Assembly: GCA_902776195.1 (NCBI GenBank)
Contig: CACYPF010000002.1
Location: 1 to 64,000, forward strand
Length of the DNA stretch: 64,000 nt
From: an uncultured Prevotellaceae bacterium
GTDB lineage: Bacteria > Bacteroidota > Bacteroidia > Bacteroidales > Bacteroidaceae
Direction: 5' to 3'
Within the stretch, counting starts at the first letter, position 1; every line of letters starts with the position of its first letter. The position numbers and the translations under genes are program-made. The notes under the pieces were generated by a model. The model saw nothing but the letters and a program-made list of their open reading frames with translations. It had not been told where the DNA came from and searched no databases. Below are positions 7,701 to 15,492 of this stretch, piece after piece.

Positions 7701-7879
7701 CCCACCTCTACGGACTGCAACTTCTGACTGTTGACACCTCCAAGATCCTGAGCCCTTCGTCCTTGCAGCTGCTGCATAAAGGCACAAGCCTTTTCCTTTG
7801 CCTGTTGCTGACTGATCTCCTCACCCATCGCCATCAATGGCAGGCAGAACAGCAAAAACAAATTCAAAATTCTTCGCAT
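4769..7879 (-). CDS. Secreted C10-family cysteine protease (streptopain/SpeB-like)
   Basis: 1036 residues, with a Sec signal peptide (MRRILNLFLLFCLPLMAMG) and a Spi/propeptide-type segment up to about residue 130. The peptidase C10 domain follows, with catalytic Cys169 in SGCVATAMSQVM and His306 in EGHCFVCDGY, then FHFNWGWGG. About 600 residues of beta-rich repeats of unknown role come next. The C-terminus (YYDLQGRRI, KGVYIVGKKKVVIK) is the sorting-like tail common on exported Prevotella proteins, so secretion to the surface or medium by a type IX-like route is plausible. C10 proteases include streptococcal SpeB and Porphyromonas PrtT. A promoter at 7969-8000 and its own terminator suggest a single-gene transcript. 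Confidence 0.9.
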   Translation of the reverse strand: MRRILNLFLLFCLPLMAMGEEISQQQAKEKACAFMQQLQGRRAQDLGGVNSQKLQSVEVGLQALYAFNCEGGGYVIVSGDDATTPILGYSPDGALNVDEMPANLRTWLEGYADQIRRLQRGEAKVAARRVPVQRENINPLIESLWNQRAPFNWECPKDIRADVLSASGCVATAMSQVMYFHKWPQEATTAYTTIGKKNVPSTTFDWNNMLPVYEEGKYTDAQGNAVAHLMRWAGWSVDMEYSAEMSGAVSGRVEKALRLCFGYDKNTHWVNYNNYSLDEWEELIYNELANRRPVIYSGYNSNHEGHCFVCDGYKDGKFHFNWGWGGKADGFFEIRVLNPSFSGVGGSTVNLSWSDLNDATIGIQKPTDDAAIDYPPSTETNEGFYVFGPTELTRNSTKETFPRIWTHFYVCSATNAYINQWAYRYALLKGNRIHCMLWGGRNKIDLNSYDLISIANFSVVLPDTLSDGEYRMVPMHETGKEPTIKDVVAGSQYNYIGVKIEGTKLTLKSHPEAHLEVSNPRKTFHEDDGSVRTVTFTVKNTGQEEYRGYINLYIPESQILWSYERIRLYPGETRDFTLTSKGKTSKLYTTLLPNADFSVYADRSFANWLYGKKVNLQQYAFGNLTITSPYIDHEKKIIKGNQLEASVSVTNQSAADYNKFCEFLILNADSLYDEMMLLSNTPEIGAGKTYAGEGKKTLSSNWKKVVFSFRYRTGGNFMGEIYSDVYTVQPVIYSFTKDGKEQRHEDCEVFETPENVTLVMLQNTNVKQVKPNQNPNTIYFTSKPLPEGLDNSLVVDGEGRSSKTLIFNTAFDALFTTDVIPRMTADAGLQHTFTAEETNCWLSMALPYDNLIGDDIKDVATGENVASKIKFYKASDELSDYGWSQGQIQVKADDGHQGFCLLRVDPSLAGKTVQFTEGTINSGLAQGVFTPNIGLFNNYCRQTKENVYVVEGNRLVLKQSCELKPFTQYLQLAEGVENPPAYLTITDVSNPSGIDEVRSLKPNGHEIYYDLQGRRIDNNSVRKGVYIVGKKKVVIK

Positions 7880-7968
7880 AAGTTTTAGTAATTAATAATA
7901 TTGCTGTATATCCATATTTCTATATGTTAAATTACAGGGATGCTCCTGCTGTTCATTTGTTATTGGTG

Positions 7969-8000
7969 CAAAGATAGTCAAATATCTTTTAACCACCAAA
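7969..8000 (-). promoter_or_regulatory. Promoter of the C10 protease gene
   Basis: On the minus strand, TTTG (7997-8000), 20 bases, TATCTTTG (7969-7976), about 90 bases before the start codon. Confidence 0.6.
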
Positions 8001-8101
8001 CTTTTATCCAGAAAAGTCATTTAGGACGCGAGCTCTTGCATGATGAAGCTTCCAAATGTTATGCGAAATTTTTCGCAACGTGCTTGCATTGGGGCCATAG
8101 A

Positions 8102-8452
8102 TTACTCGTAATCGTAAATGACTGAATTGATGAAGTCCATCATGGGCTTGGCGGTTTTGAACATGGATTCAATCTCGTCAAGCCATTTTTCGCCTTGATA
8201 GAAGTCGTCAGGTACCTGGTGCCAACAGCAGTAGTCCTTCATCCGCAGATACTCGATGTGCGCCCAGTCGCGAGGGAATCCCGAGAGACCCGTCCCTATG
8301 TCTCACAGGATGCGAACCATCGTGGACAGCGTATTGAAGTGGGGGCGAGGTTCTGCGTAGTGCTCCAACAGCTCGCGCACAAACATCGGACCGTGTTGCC
8401 AATACAAGTCCATGATTTCCTTTTCTTTATTTGTCAGTCTTTTCATTGTCAT
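8102..8452 (-). pseudogene. Broken BlaI/MecI-type repressor gene, chimeric
   Basis: Translation begins MTMKRLTNKEKEIMDLYW and continues with GPMFVRELLEHY and PHFNTLSTMVRIL, the DNA-binding winged helix of a BlaI/MecI/CopY repressor (about 50 residues). A TGA at 8303-8305 then stops it. The same frame stays open after the stop for about 65 codons (from GLSGFPRDWAHIEYLRMKDY to FINSVIYDYE), but that sequence does not look like the BlaI dimerisation domain and I do not recognise it. The gene therefore looks like a BlaI N-terminus joined to a foreign C-terminal fragment. The usual M56 sensor-protease partner (BlaR-like) is absent. Two palindromic operators remain just upstream. Confidence 0.7.
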
Positions 8453-8510
8453 TCATGCATTTGGTTTTGTAGTTCAAAAAAGCGTCATTATCAATTACCA
8501 ACTGCAAAAT

Positions 8511-8550
8511 AACTAAAGATTTTAGTTCGATGAAACTAAAACCTTTAGTT
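8511..8550. promoter_or_regulatory. Twin palindromic operators of a BlaI-type repressor
   Basis: Two perfect palindromes, AACTAAA-N3-TTTAGTT, occupy 8511-8527 and 8534-8550, with centres 23 bases apart. They lie upstream of the broken BlaI gene. A weak minus-strand promoter (TTTC, 19 bases, TTATTTTG) would overlap them, as expected for autorepression. Confidence 0.65.
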
Positions 8551-8636
8551 AATAAAGAAAATTAAGTAGTTTGATCTTAATTTAACGTATGTTCACAGGG
8601 AAAAGTCCCCAAAAGCGGCTTAAGCGTATAGCCCAC

Positions 8637-10571
8637 TTACTTAATCTTAGCTTCGTAGGTGAAATCATTGTCTGTGCCGCCTGTGCCGTTAGTCTGGTGC
8701 CAGCGGATGGTGAAGTTGCCGGTAATGCCGCCTTCCTGAGCAGCTCCCTTCAGGATGCTGTTGTTCTTGTCGAAGATGGCTTTCGACTTCTGTACCCAGG
8801 CACTGATCTCGTCCTTCGTGTCGGCCTTGAGGTGATTCTCCTTGCGGGTGAAGAATACGTTGTTGTCCCAGAAATACTGCGGCAGTTTCTGCTTCAGATA
8901 TGCATCAGCCTTCGAATTGGTGGGCTCAATGGTCATTGCCCACTCCTGCTTGTTGCGTGGCGGACAGTTGATAGCCGACTTGAACTTATGCTCGCAGGGC
9001 AGGGAGATATAATGCTCATAACACTTTGCAGCAAACTCTTCGTAAGTCAGCCATTCGTCAACAGACTTAAAGACGGTATTGAGTGTGACATTATTCGCAG
9101 TCGTCTCTACGCTCCATACCCAGGCATGCTGCACAGTACAGGTCGTGATGGAGATATCCTTTATACCGGTATGCTTGGCGGGTAGAAAAACATTGTATTC
9201 TGCGATGGGGCGCGCTGCTATGTAGTCGAATTCTAACTGGCCCGTGCCTGTATTGGCTGTAACCGTAGCCTTTAGGTCGGGGTTGATTCTCGATACCGAT
9301 GATCCCCAAGTAAGTGAGCCATTTATACCACCCATGGGTCCTGATGAATTGACACCAACGTTAGCACCCAGCGAAGCCGAGAACGACTCTGTGACGGTGG
9401 TACCGCCCGGTGTGTTTTTGGGTGTGTAATCTACCAGCTGAGCCTTCAAGCCCTCCAAGCTGCAATTCATTTTAAGTTCCCTCATATAAGGTCCATAGAT
9501 ATTAGGATATGCACTAATTGATTTAGCAGACTCCTGCCAAGGTTTAAAATACGTTGCGTCATACCATTTGCGCGCTTCGCTAGGTCCACATCCCATTTGG
9601 TTGTTCTCAGCGGTGACGCTGAGTTTCACGCAGTAGAAGTCGCACTTCTTGTCAGCAGAATAGGCTGTCCAGATGTCGTAACGCAATTGGATGGGATGAT
9701 AAATGGCACGGACAGAGGCTGGTCCCCATTGGTAATCGAGATTGTTGTTGTCACCTTTCAGAATGAAAGTTTGTGCCTTGCACAGCGACTGCAATGTGGC
9801 GTCGCCAGCCGCGCGATTCATCAGGGCACGGACCTGATTCGCCTCATTCTCCGTCGTCTCGGGCTCGTTGCTGTTCAGCCACTCGGCCAGGTCGTCAGCC
9901 TTCTCTCCGAAATAGTAGTCGTCCATGCAGTTGGGAATCTCCACTTCAACGGGAATCGTCTCAAACTCGTCTTCCTTGTCTTTCTTTTCCACATCAACGT
10001 CGATGGTCATCTTGGTGGAAATGCCCTCACGGTCGTTCATGCTGAGATAGACAGTCTGCGCCCGGAGACCAATAATCTCATAGCGGTCTTTCACATCTTC
10101 TTCTATCATGTCCGCAAAGGGGCTCGTCTCGCTCCACAGGATGATGCGCTGAATGGCTTCTGCCGAGAGATATTCCTGAGCTATCTCGGAAGCAGGAGAA
10201 TAGATATCGATGGCTGCCGCGATTTGTTTGCAGAAACCGTCAAGCACGTCCAGCCCTGGCTCTGTGAATACCACGGTACCGCCCTTGGCCAGTACGCGGA
10301 TGATGTTCAGATAATCTTCGCCTTGGAGCGACTTCTTCGTGGCACGTGCCACTACCGCCTTGCCTTCGCCCGTATACGTGGCGTCAAATACATAGGCAGG
10401 CCGCTGGATAGTCGTTGTCAGCTGGTCCGTAGTAGATGCCTTGGGAAAATCCTCAACATACTCTCTGGTATCAGCCTGTCCAGAAGGATTGTCCTCTTTC
10501 GCACACGATGTAAGCATTGTCGCACCGCATATCAGCGCAGCCGCAAAAAATAAGGCTAGTCTTTTTTTCAT
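8637..10571 (-). CDS. Lipoprotein with leukocidin/hemolysin-like pore-forming region
   Basis: 644 residues from the ATG at 10571. The upstream ATG (10697) would put 42 extra residues before a perfect lipoprotein signal and would start before the promoter at 10618-10648. The signal MKKRLALFFAAALICG ends in the lipobox LTSC (Cys22). The middle contains LVDYTPKN, then a glycine/serine-rich stretch (SFSASLGANVGVNSSGP, GGINGSLTWGSSVS, NPDLKATV). This follows the order seen in the core and stem of leukocidin/alpha-hemolysin family proteins (YLPKN, YxxGG.., GxGGNGS..S.SY). The flanks (about 150-300 and 480-644) are not recognised. Such proteins make oligomeric beta-barrel pores; a lipid anchor is unusual for a toxin, so a role in bacterial competition or at the cell surface is possible. 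This is family inference from pattern only. Confidence 0.6.
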   Translation of the reverse strand: MKKRLALFFAAALICGATMLTSCAKEDNPSGQADTREYVEDFPKASTTDQLTTTIQRPAYVFDATYTGEGKAVVARATKKSLQGEDYLNIIRVLAKGGTVVFTEPGLDVLDGFCKQIAAAIDIYSPASEIAQEYLSAEAIQRIILWSETSPFADMIEEDVKDRYEIIGLRAQTVYLSMNDREGISTKMTIDVDVEKKDKEDEFETIPVEVEIPNCMDDYYFGEKADDLAEWLNSNEPETTENEANQVRALMNRAAGDATLQSLCKAQTFILKGDNNNLDYQWGPASVRAIYHPIQLRYDIWTAYSADKKCDFYCVKLSVTAENNQMGCGPSEARKWYDATYFKPWQESAKSISAYPNIYGPYMRELKMNCSLEGLKAQLVDYTPKNTPGGTTVTESFSASLGANVGVNSSGPMGGINGSLTWGSSVSRINPDLKATVTANTGTGQLEFDYIAARPIAEYNVFLPAKHTGIKDISITTCTVQHAWVWSVETTANNVTLNTVFKSVDEWLTYEEFAAKCYEHYISLPCEHKFKSAINCPPRNKQEWAMTIEPTNSKADAYLKQKLPQYFWDNNVFFTRKENHLKADTKDEISAWVQKSKAIFDKNNSILKGAAQEGGITGNFTIRWHQTNGTGGTDNDFTYEAKIK

Positions 10572-10617
10572 AGTCTTCTTGTTTTTTGTTTCTTCATTAA
10601 AATTGAGTAATATGTTG

Positions 10618-10648
10618 CAAATATAGCGAATATAATCGACATCACCAA
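10618..10648 (-). promoter_or_regulatory. Promoter of the leukocidin-like lipoprotein gene
   Basis: On the minus strand, TTGG (10645-10648), 19 bases, TATATTTG (10618-10625), about 46 bases before the ATG at 10571. Confidence 0.6.
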
Positions 10649-10806
10649 TTTTTTCCGTAAAAAATAACGAGAGCGTTGCAGAATTCTTGTCAAACATTTA
10701 ACGTATGTTTACGGAAAATACCCTGTTGCGTTGCGCAATTAACCCTCTGTTTACCGCCTGCTGTCTGAACGGAAAGGGGGGTGACAACTGTCTCCACTGT
10801 ACTTTT

Positions 10807-11802
10807 TTAGTTGTTAATAATGATGTTTACGCATTTTCCTGCTCCCCTATGCGGGTAAAGGTAAGGGGAGCAGGCATCGATCTGAATGCCATTCTTGGTG
10901 ATGAACTCCATTTCGGCAGCCGCCCTGTGCAGTGCCTCGTCCCATGGTAAGCGCGCCTTGGTGGCCTCATAAACAGCCTGCGCGTCGCCCTGTTCCTTAT
11001 ACAGTTGCAGGGCGACGGCATGGTTGACACCCGACAGCCGCGTCAGTGCCATCGAGTAGTATATCTCCTCGTTGTCGGTTATCTGCATCTCGGCTGTGAT
11101 GGGCAGGGCAGGGAATATCAGGGCGAAGCGCAACTTCTGGTATGGCCATGGAATCTTGGTCACCACAGGAGCCACTGTCACGTTCTCGACACTGCGCAGG
11201 CGCAGTTTGTCGCCGCCCTTGCTTCTGATGTAGGTGTCCGACTTGATGTATAGCTCGTCGTTAGGCATATCGGCCTCGCATTCCAGTTCGATACGTGTCT
11301 CGGTGTCCGAGCAGCTCACGCGCACAATCTTCGTCTGCGTATTGTCCTTCTTGCCTTTGCTGATGGGATTCAGTGCCGTGAAGCGATAGCGTGTATAGTC
11401 GGGCAGGATGGTGGTCTTGTTGTTCAGCACACTGGGACCCTCCTCCGTGCGTCCGGCCTTCTCGTAGAGGCTGTTGATTTTCAGTGTGACACTCTTCTGG
11501 TCGGTATATCCGTAGTCGCAGTTCAGTGTGGCTGCCTCCTCGTATTTGTCGAGTGCGTCTGCCCATTTCTCTTCCGACTCCAGGCTCTTGGCTTCGTTAT
11601 AGACTTTCTCGAAAGTAGGCTGATACTGTGCTTTCTCGCGTTCGAAAATCTCCATGGCCTTCTTACGCTCCGACGAAGCGATAATAGAACCTATAATACC
11701 CACACCGCCGCTAATGGCCTGTGTTGTGTGCCAGTTGTTCCACTGTGCGTTAGTTGACAGGGCTATTCCAGCCATGAGAACCATCATCAAAATTTTCTTC
11801 AT
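10807..11802 (-). CDS. Secreted protein of unknown function with TPR-like helical segment
   Basis: 331 residues. It has a Sec signal peptide (MKKILMMVLMAGIALSTNAQ) and then a glycine-rich hydrophobic patch (AISGGVGIIGSIIASS). A charged helical region of one or two TPR-like hairpins follows (about 60-115, with KWADALDKYEEAATLN), and then a beta-rich C-terminal half. No catalytic motif is visible and I do not recognise the family. It starts 24 bases after the end of the subtilisin-like gene on the same strand and very likely shares its transcript, so it may be exported or act together with that protease. Confidence 0.75.
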   Translation of the reverse strand: MKKILMMVLMAGIALSTNAQWNNWHTTQAISGGVGIIGSIIASSERKKAMEIFEREKAQYQPTFEKVYNEAKSLESEEKWADALDKYEEAATLNCDYGYTDQKSVTLKINSLYEKAGRTEEGPSVLNNKTTILPDYTRYRFTALNPISKGKKDNTQTKIVRVSCSDTETRIELECEADMPNDELYIKSDTYIRSKGGDKLRLRSVENVTVAPVVTKIPWPYQKLRFALIFPALPITAEMQITDNEEIYYSMALTRLSGVNHAVALQLYKEQGDAQAVYEATKARLPWDEALHRAAAEMEFITKNGIQIDACSPYLYPHRGAGKCVNIIINN

Positions 11803-11826
11803 AATTGTTGTTATTAAATTATTATG

Positions 11827-14091
11827 TTATAATCGGATAAGTGTTGAGCCCAATCGCCCTATCTGTACGGCATAGACACCGCGCTGCAGACCGTCGAGAC
11901 TGATGCTGCCGCCTGCCACCTGCGTCTGGCGCACGATGGCTCCCGACAGGTTGTAGAGCGTGACCGCCGTTCCGTCCTCGGCACCCTCGGCATAGAGTCG
12001 GCTGTCGGCCATGCGGAAAGTCACTCCCTGCGGTTGGTGCTGACTGAGTTCGCTGATGGCTGTTGGCAGTCCCAGCACATAGAGTATTCCCTTGTAGGCA
12101 TTCAGTTTTCCATGACCGGCACGGATGCCCGCTTTCTGGGTAAACTCGTCGGTATCGGTGCTATGCTCGATGATTTCCTTCACCTTGTCGATGGTCAGAG
12201 TGATGCCCTTGTCGTGGGCAGCCTGCAGCCACAGGGCAATGATGCCTGCTGCGATGGGCGTTGCCATCGACGTACCGTTGGATTTCACCCATCTGTAGCT
12301 TCGTGGGGTGGTCTGACCTTTAAACTGATTCGAGAAATTCTGGTCGGCAATGACGTCGTTGAATTCATCGTCCATGAACGAGTTGCTGGCACTATAGATA
12401 CAGTGACCGGGTGTTACCACGAAGGGATGCTGGTGGCCGGCATAGTCAATGCCATAGCTGGTGTATCTGGATATATTGCCTACTGTTTCCCCTGCATCAG
12501 TTGTTGGTTCTTCACCTGGTTCGCTAACAATCAGATTGTTGGCGTTCCATGAACCCACGCTGATGGGGACACCAGTGGTGCAGAGGTCGCCTACGCTGAC
12601 ATCGGATGACCCCTTGTCAAATCCCTCGGCGTCCTCAAACTCGCAGCCGCTATCGGAGTTGACCCATGCGCGTTGCTCTACGCTCTCGTCAGCCGTAATC
12701 TCGACGCCTAATCTGATGTCGCTGCTGATTATTGTTCCAATCGTCTGAATGGTTGTGGTGGTCAGATGGCGAGTGCCTCCCTTCGGATTCTGCGTTTCGC
12801 CGATACCGTTTTTAACAGCCATCCCACCGCCCGAATTGTTATAACGGCTTTTGCCCTCGCTGTCTTTCATCAGTTTTAGCAAGTCCTTGCTCAGCTCGTC
12901 CTCGCACGCCTGCTCTCCTTCCTTGGATATGACAGCCTGTGAATCGATGCCGTTCGCAAGCAGATGCGTTTTCGTGGTGGCCACCTCCGTCTTCTTCACT
13001 ATGTCGTAGAGGAAGATTCTAATCTTGGTAGGCTTGTCAGTCAGCAGGTAGTTGATGAAACTGTATGAGTTGCCCCTGGATAACAACACCTTGAGCGGGT
13101 GGTCGGCATCTATCGTTTTGTGGACGTGACATTTTTCGCTTCCTTCGTTGCCTGAGGCAATGGTCATGATGTTGCCTTTGTCGCAGAAATATTTATATGC
13201 CAGCGATTCGGCACTGGTACCGTCGTGGGGTCCTGCTGCCGTGTTCATGCTCATCGTCACTATCATGGGCTTGCCCGCCTTCTTGGCATATTCCTCCATG
13301 TAGTTCATTGCATTGATAACGTTGAGCACCTCTACGTCAGTAGTGCTTCCTTCGTATTTCTTATTTTGTTGTTCGGTGCCCTTCACGTTGGCTACCGGAC
13401 TGGCTGCTGCACATCCGGCTACGTGTACGCCGTGGAATGTATTGGTCTGTTTCAGCTGCAGGGTGTCGAGTATCATGTCGGGCGTGTCGAAGAGCGAACC
13501 GTCCACTTCCTTGCCGTCAATCACCGCCTTCTTGCCCTTTCCATCGGTATAGGTCATGCCGGACATATAGACAGCCTTGATGCGCAGGTTACCATTCTCG
13601 TCTTTGAAGACGGGGTGGGTGCAATCGAAACCGGAGTCAATGACTCCAATGATGACGCCATCGCCGTTGTAGGCCTGTGGCAGTTGCTCGCCCGTGCCGC
13701 TCTGCACCTCGTCGGTGTGTGTGACCTGTCGCGACTTATCGAGTTTCAGCAGGGGTTTCGTACCTATCGCAATATTCGCCACCCCCTCCAATTGGGCAAT
13801 GTCAGTCAACTGTTCGGCTGTGGCAGCCACCATCAGCATGCGACCCATAGCCGCCTTCACTTCTGCGCCCCTTTCGGTTATCTGTGTGCTCACTTCGTCG
13901 GGGTTGGCATCCGCTTGAACGTTCACCATGAAAAGCCCGGGCTTCTGTTCTTCTGCCGAAGCTGCACGCTTTGTCTTTGCCTGCTGCACGTAGGCACTCA
14001 CCATCGGAGCCAGTTTGCTTTGTGCCACCATACTGCCGCAGCCCATCAGCAGCAAAGCCAGCAAACCGAAAAATTTCTTTTCCTTATACAT
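11827..14091 (-). CDS. Secreted S8 subtilisin-like serine protease
   Basis: 754 residues with an N-terminal signal (a GCGS motif near residue 20 could also be a lipobox). An inhibitor-I9-like propeptide spans about 50-110 and the S8 catalytic domain follows. The triad is visible: Asp152 in IGVIDSGFDCTHP, His220 in HGVHVAG, Ser608 in NGTSMATPIAAG. About 250 residues separate His220 from the NGTSMA box, which suggests an inserted PA/jelly-roll-type domain between them. The C-terminus (TLYNLSGAIVRQTQV to GVYAVQIG) is a sorting-type tail like that of Bacteroidetes type IX cargo. First gene of a two-gene transcript with the unknown secreted protein. Confidence 0.9.
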   Translation of the reverse strand: MYKEKKFFGLLALLLMGCGSMVAQSKLAPMVSAYVQQAKTKRAASAEEQKPGLFMVNVQADANPDEVSTQITERGAEVKAAMGRMLMVAATAEQLTDIAQLEGVANIAIGTKPLLKLDKSRQVTHTDEVQSGTGEQLPQAYNGDGVIIGVIDSGFDCTHPVFKDENGNLRIKAVYMSGMTYTDGKGKKAVIDGKEVDGSLFDTPDMILDTLQLKQTNTFHGVHVAGCAAASPVANVKGTEQQNKKYEGSTTDVEVLNVINAMNYMEEYAKKAGKPMIVTMSMNTAAGPHDGTSAESLAYKYFCDKGNIMTIASGNEGSEKCHVHKTIDADHPLKVLLSRGNSYSFINYLLTDKPTKIRIFLYDIVKKTEVATTKTHLLANGIDSQAVISKEGEQACEDELSKDLLKLMKDSEGKSRYNNSGGGMAVKNGIGETQNPKGGTRHLTTTTIQTIGTIISSDIRLGVEITADESVEQRAWVNSDSGCEFEDAEGFDKGSSDVSVGDLCTTGVPISVGSWNANNLIVSEPGEEPTTDAGETVGNISRYTSYGIDYAGHQHPFVVTPGHCIYSASNSFMDDEFNDVIADQNFSNQFKGQTTPRSYRWVKSNGTSMATPIAAGIIALWLQAAHDKGITLTIDKVKEIIEHSTDTDEFTQKAGIRAGHGKLNAYKGILYVLGLPTAISELSQHQPQGVTFRMADSRLYAEGAEDGTAVTLYNLSGAIVRQTQVAGGSISLDGLQRGVYAVQIGRLGSTLIRL

Positions 14092-14430
14092 TATAATATT
14101 GTTTTAGTGTGTGCAAATTTAAAATAAAAAACTGAAATACACTCGCTATCACGACATTTTTTATGCCCGAACCGTTAAAAAATAGCGTTAAATGATATTT
14201 TTTTCCTTTTTCATGCACGATTTTTATTCTTTAATGTTGGGGAGGGACAGTATTATATGGTCCAATTTTGTATATAATGATTCAAATTTTTAGGGAATAC
14301 CTCTTCTTTTTTGACGGATTAATTGTATCTTTGCACACGAAAGGAAAAGCAGAACGACAAAGGACTGAATTTTTAGCCTTATAAAAGACTGAAATCTGAT
14401 TATCTGATTAATGAGAGCAAGTAAATAGCA
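14092..14430. other. Divergent intergenic region
   Basis: 339 bases between the S8 protease and the epimerase-like gene. On the minus strand TAAATTTG (14114-14121) is the likely minus-seven element for the protease; its upstream box is weak. On the plus strand TATCTTTG (14326-14333) is the likely element for the epimerase-like gene, giving a leader of about 90 bases. The middle is T-rich and shows nothing else I can support. Confidence 0.45.
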
Positions 14431-15492
14431 ATGCAGAAGATTTGTATATTCACAGGGGCACGTCCCAATTTCGTGAAAGTGGCTCCCATCATCCGTTCCA
14501 TCGAGAAAACGGAAGGTATTACGTATCAACTGGTGTATGCCGGTAGGGAGGATGACCCTACCTTGGAGGACTCGTTGTATGAGAATCTGCAAATGCCACG
14601 ACCGGATGTCTTCCTGGGTGTGGACTGCGAGAACCTGAACGAGTTGACGGGTAGGGTGATGTCCGAGTTCGAGCAGTATCTGGAGCAGCATGAGACAGAT
14701 ACCGTCATCGTGGTGGACGACCTTGCTTCGACAATGGCTGCCGCTATCGTGACGAAAAAGCGGGGACTCCGTCTTGCACATCTGGTCGCTGGTACCCGTT
14801 CCTTTGACATTCGTATGCCAAAGGAAATCAATCGGTTAGTGATAGACGGTTTAAGTGATTTACTGTTTACGGCAGGAGTCAGTTCAAACAGTATTGCGAC
14901 CCGTGAGGGAGCCGAGATGCATAAGATTTATATGGTGGGTAATATCCTCATGGACACGTTGCGTTACAACCACGACCGTTGGCAGCGTCCCGCCTGTCTG
15001 GACGGTATTGAGGATGGCAAATACCTGGTGTTCACCATCAACCGCAAGGCATTACTTGCCGACAAAGATAATCTGCAGAAAATGCTCGATTCCATCAGCG
15101 ATGTAGTAGGGGATATCCCCGTTATTGCTCCCTTGCGACCATCAGTCACCTCTCACCTCTCACCTCTCACCTCTCACCTCTCAATAGTCCCCTCCCTTCC
15201 ATATCTTGAGTTCGGTTATCTGACCTCCCATGCGATGGGTATCATCACCGACTCTGGAAATGTGGCAGAGGAAGCCACCTTCCATCATGTACCCTGTATC
15301 ACACTGAACAGCTATACGGAACATATAGAAACCGTGAAACAAGGTACCAACGAACTGGTCGGTGAGGATGCAGAGAAGTTGCGTGAGGCACTTCAGCGTA
15401 TGATGGCAGGAACGTGGAAGACCGGTAGTCTGCCTGACCGCTGGGACGGTCGTTCGGCAGATCGTATCGTACAAATATTGATTAGCAAATGA
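14431..15492 (+). CDS. Divergent UDP-GlcNAc 2-epimerase homologue (WecB/MnaA fold)
   Basis: 353 residues. The fold is clear: TGARPNFVKVAPI at the start, MPKEINR near 129-135, GNILMDTL near 170, and TDSGNVAEEATFHHVPCITL near 272. However, several positions known to matter in WecB-type epimerases are changed. The GQH(Y/R) motif reads AGREDDP, GDTxS reads DDLAST, HVEAG reads HLVAG, and the HRxEN histidine region reads TINRKALLAD. It may have lost epimerase chemistry and act as a hydrolase, a binding protein or a different NDP-sugar enzyme. A 7-bp tandem repeat lies inside the gene (15147-15181). It overlaps feoB by four bases (ATGA), an odd pairing with iron transport. Confidence 0.75.
   Translation: MQKICIFTGARPNFVKVAPIIRSIEKTEGITYQLVYAGREDDPTLEDSLYENLQMPRPDVFLGVDCENLNELTGRVMSEFEQYLEQHETDTVIVVDDLASTMAAAIVTKKRGLRLAHLVAGTRSFDIRMPKEINRLVIDGLSDLLFTAGVSSNSIATREGAEMHKIYMVGNILMDTLRYNHDRWQRPACLDGIEDGKYLVFTINRKALLADKDNLQKMLDSISDVVGDIPVIAPLRPSVTSHLSPLTSHLSIVPSLPYLEFGYLTSHAMGIITDSGNVAEEATFHHVPCITLNSYTEHIETVKQGTNELVGEDAEKLREALQRMMAGTWKTGSLPDRWDGRSADRIVQILISK
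15147..15181 (+). repeat. 7-bp tandem repeat (CACCTCT, five copies) inside the epimerase-like gene
   Basis: Five exact copies of CACCTCT run from 15147 to 15181, encoding the SHLSPLTSHLS stretch. Seven is not a multiple of three, so gain or loss of a single unit would shift the reading frame, as in phase-variable contingency genes. Confidence 0.85.

Noticed and set aside
9597-10553. 318-codon plus-strand frame opposite the leukocidin-like lipoprotein gene
   Set aside because: No promoter or protein-like pattern; the minus-strand gene has a promoter, lipobox and coherent sequence.
8580-10709. Identical 14-bp words (ATTTAACGTATGTT) at 8580 and 10696 flanking the lipoprotein gene, as if target-site duplications of a cassette
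   Set aside because: A 14-bp match is expected by chance in a window this size, there are no inverted ends and no transposase; kept only as a note.
13225-14127. 300-codon plus-strand frame opposite the subtilase
   Set aside because: Product is His/Cys/Leu-rich without motifs and covers the subtilase propeptide and catalytic Asp region.
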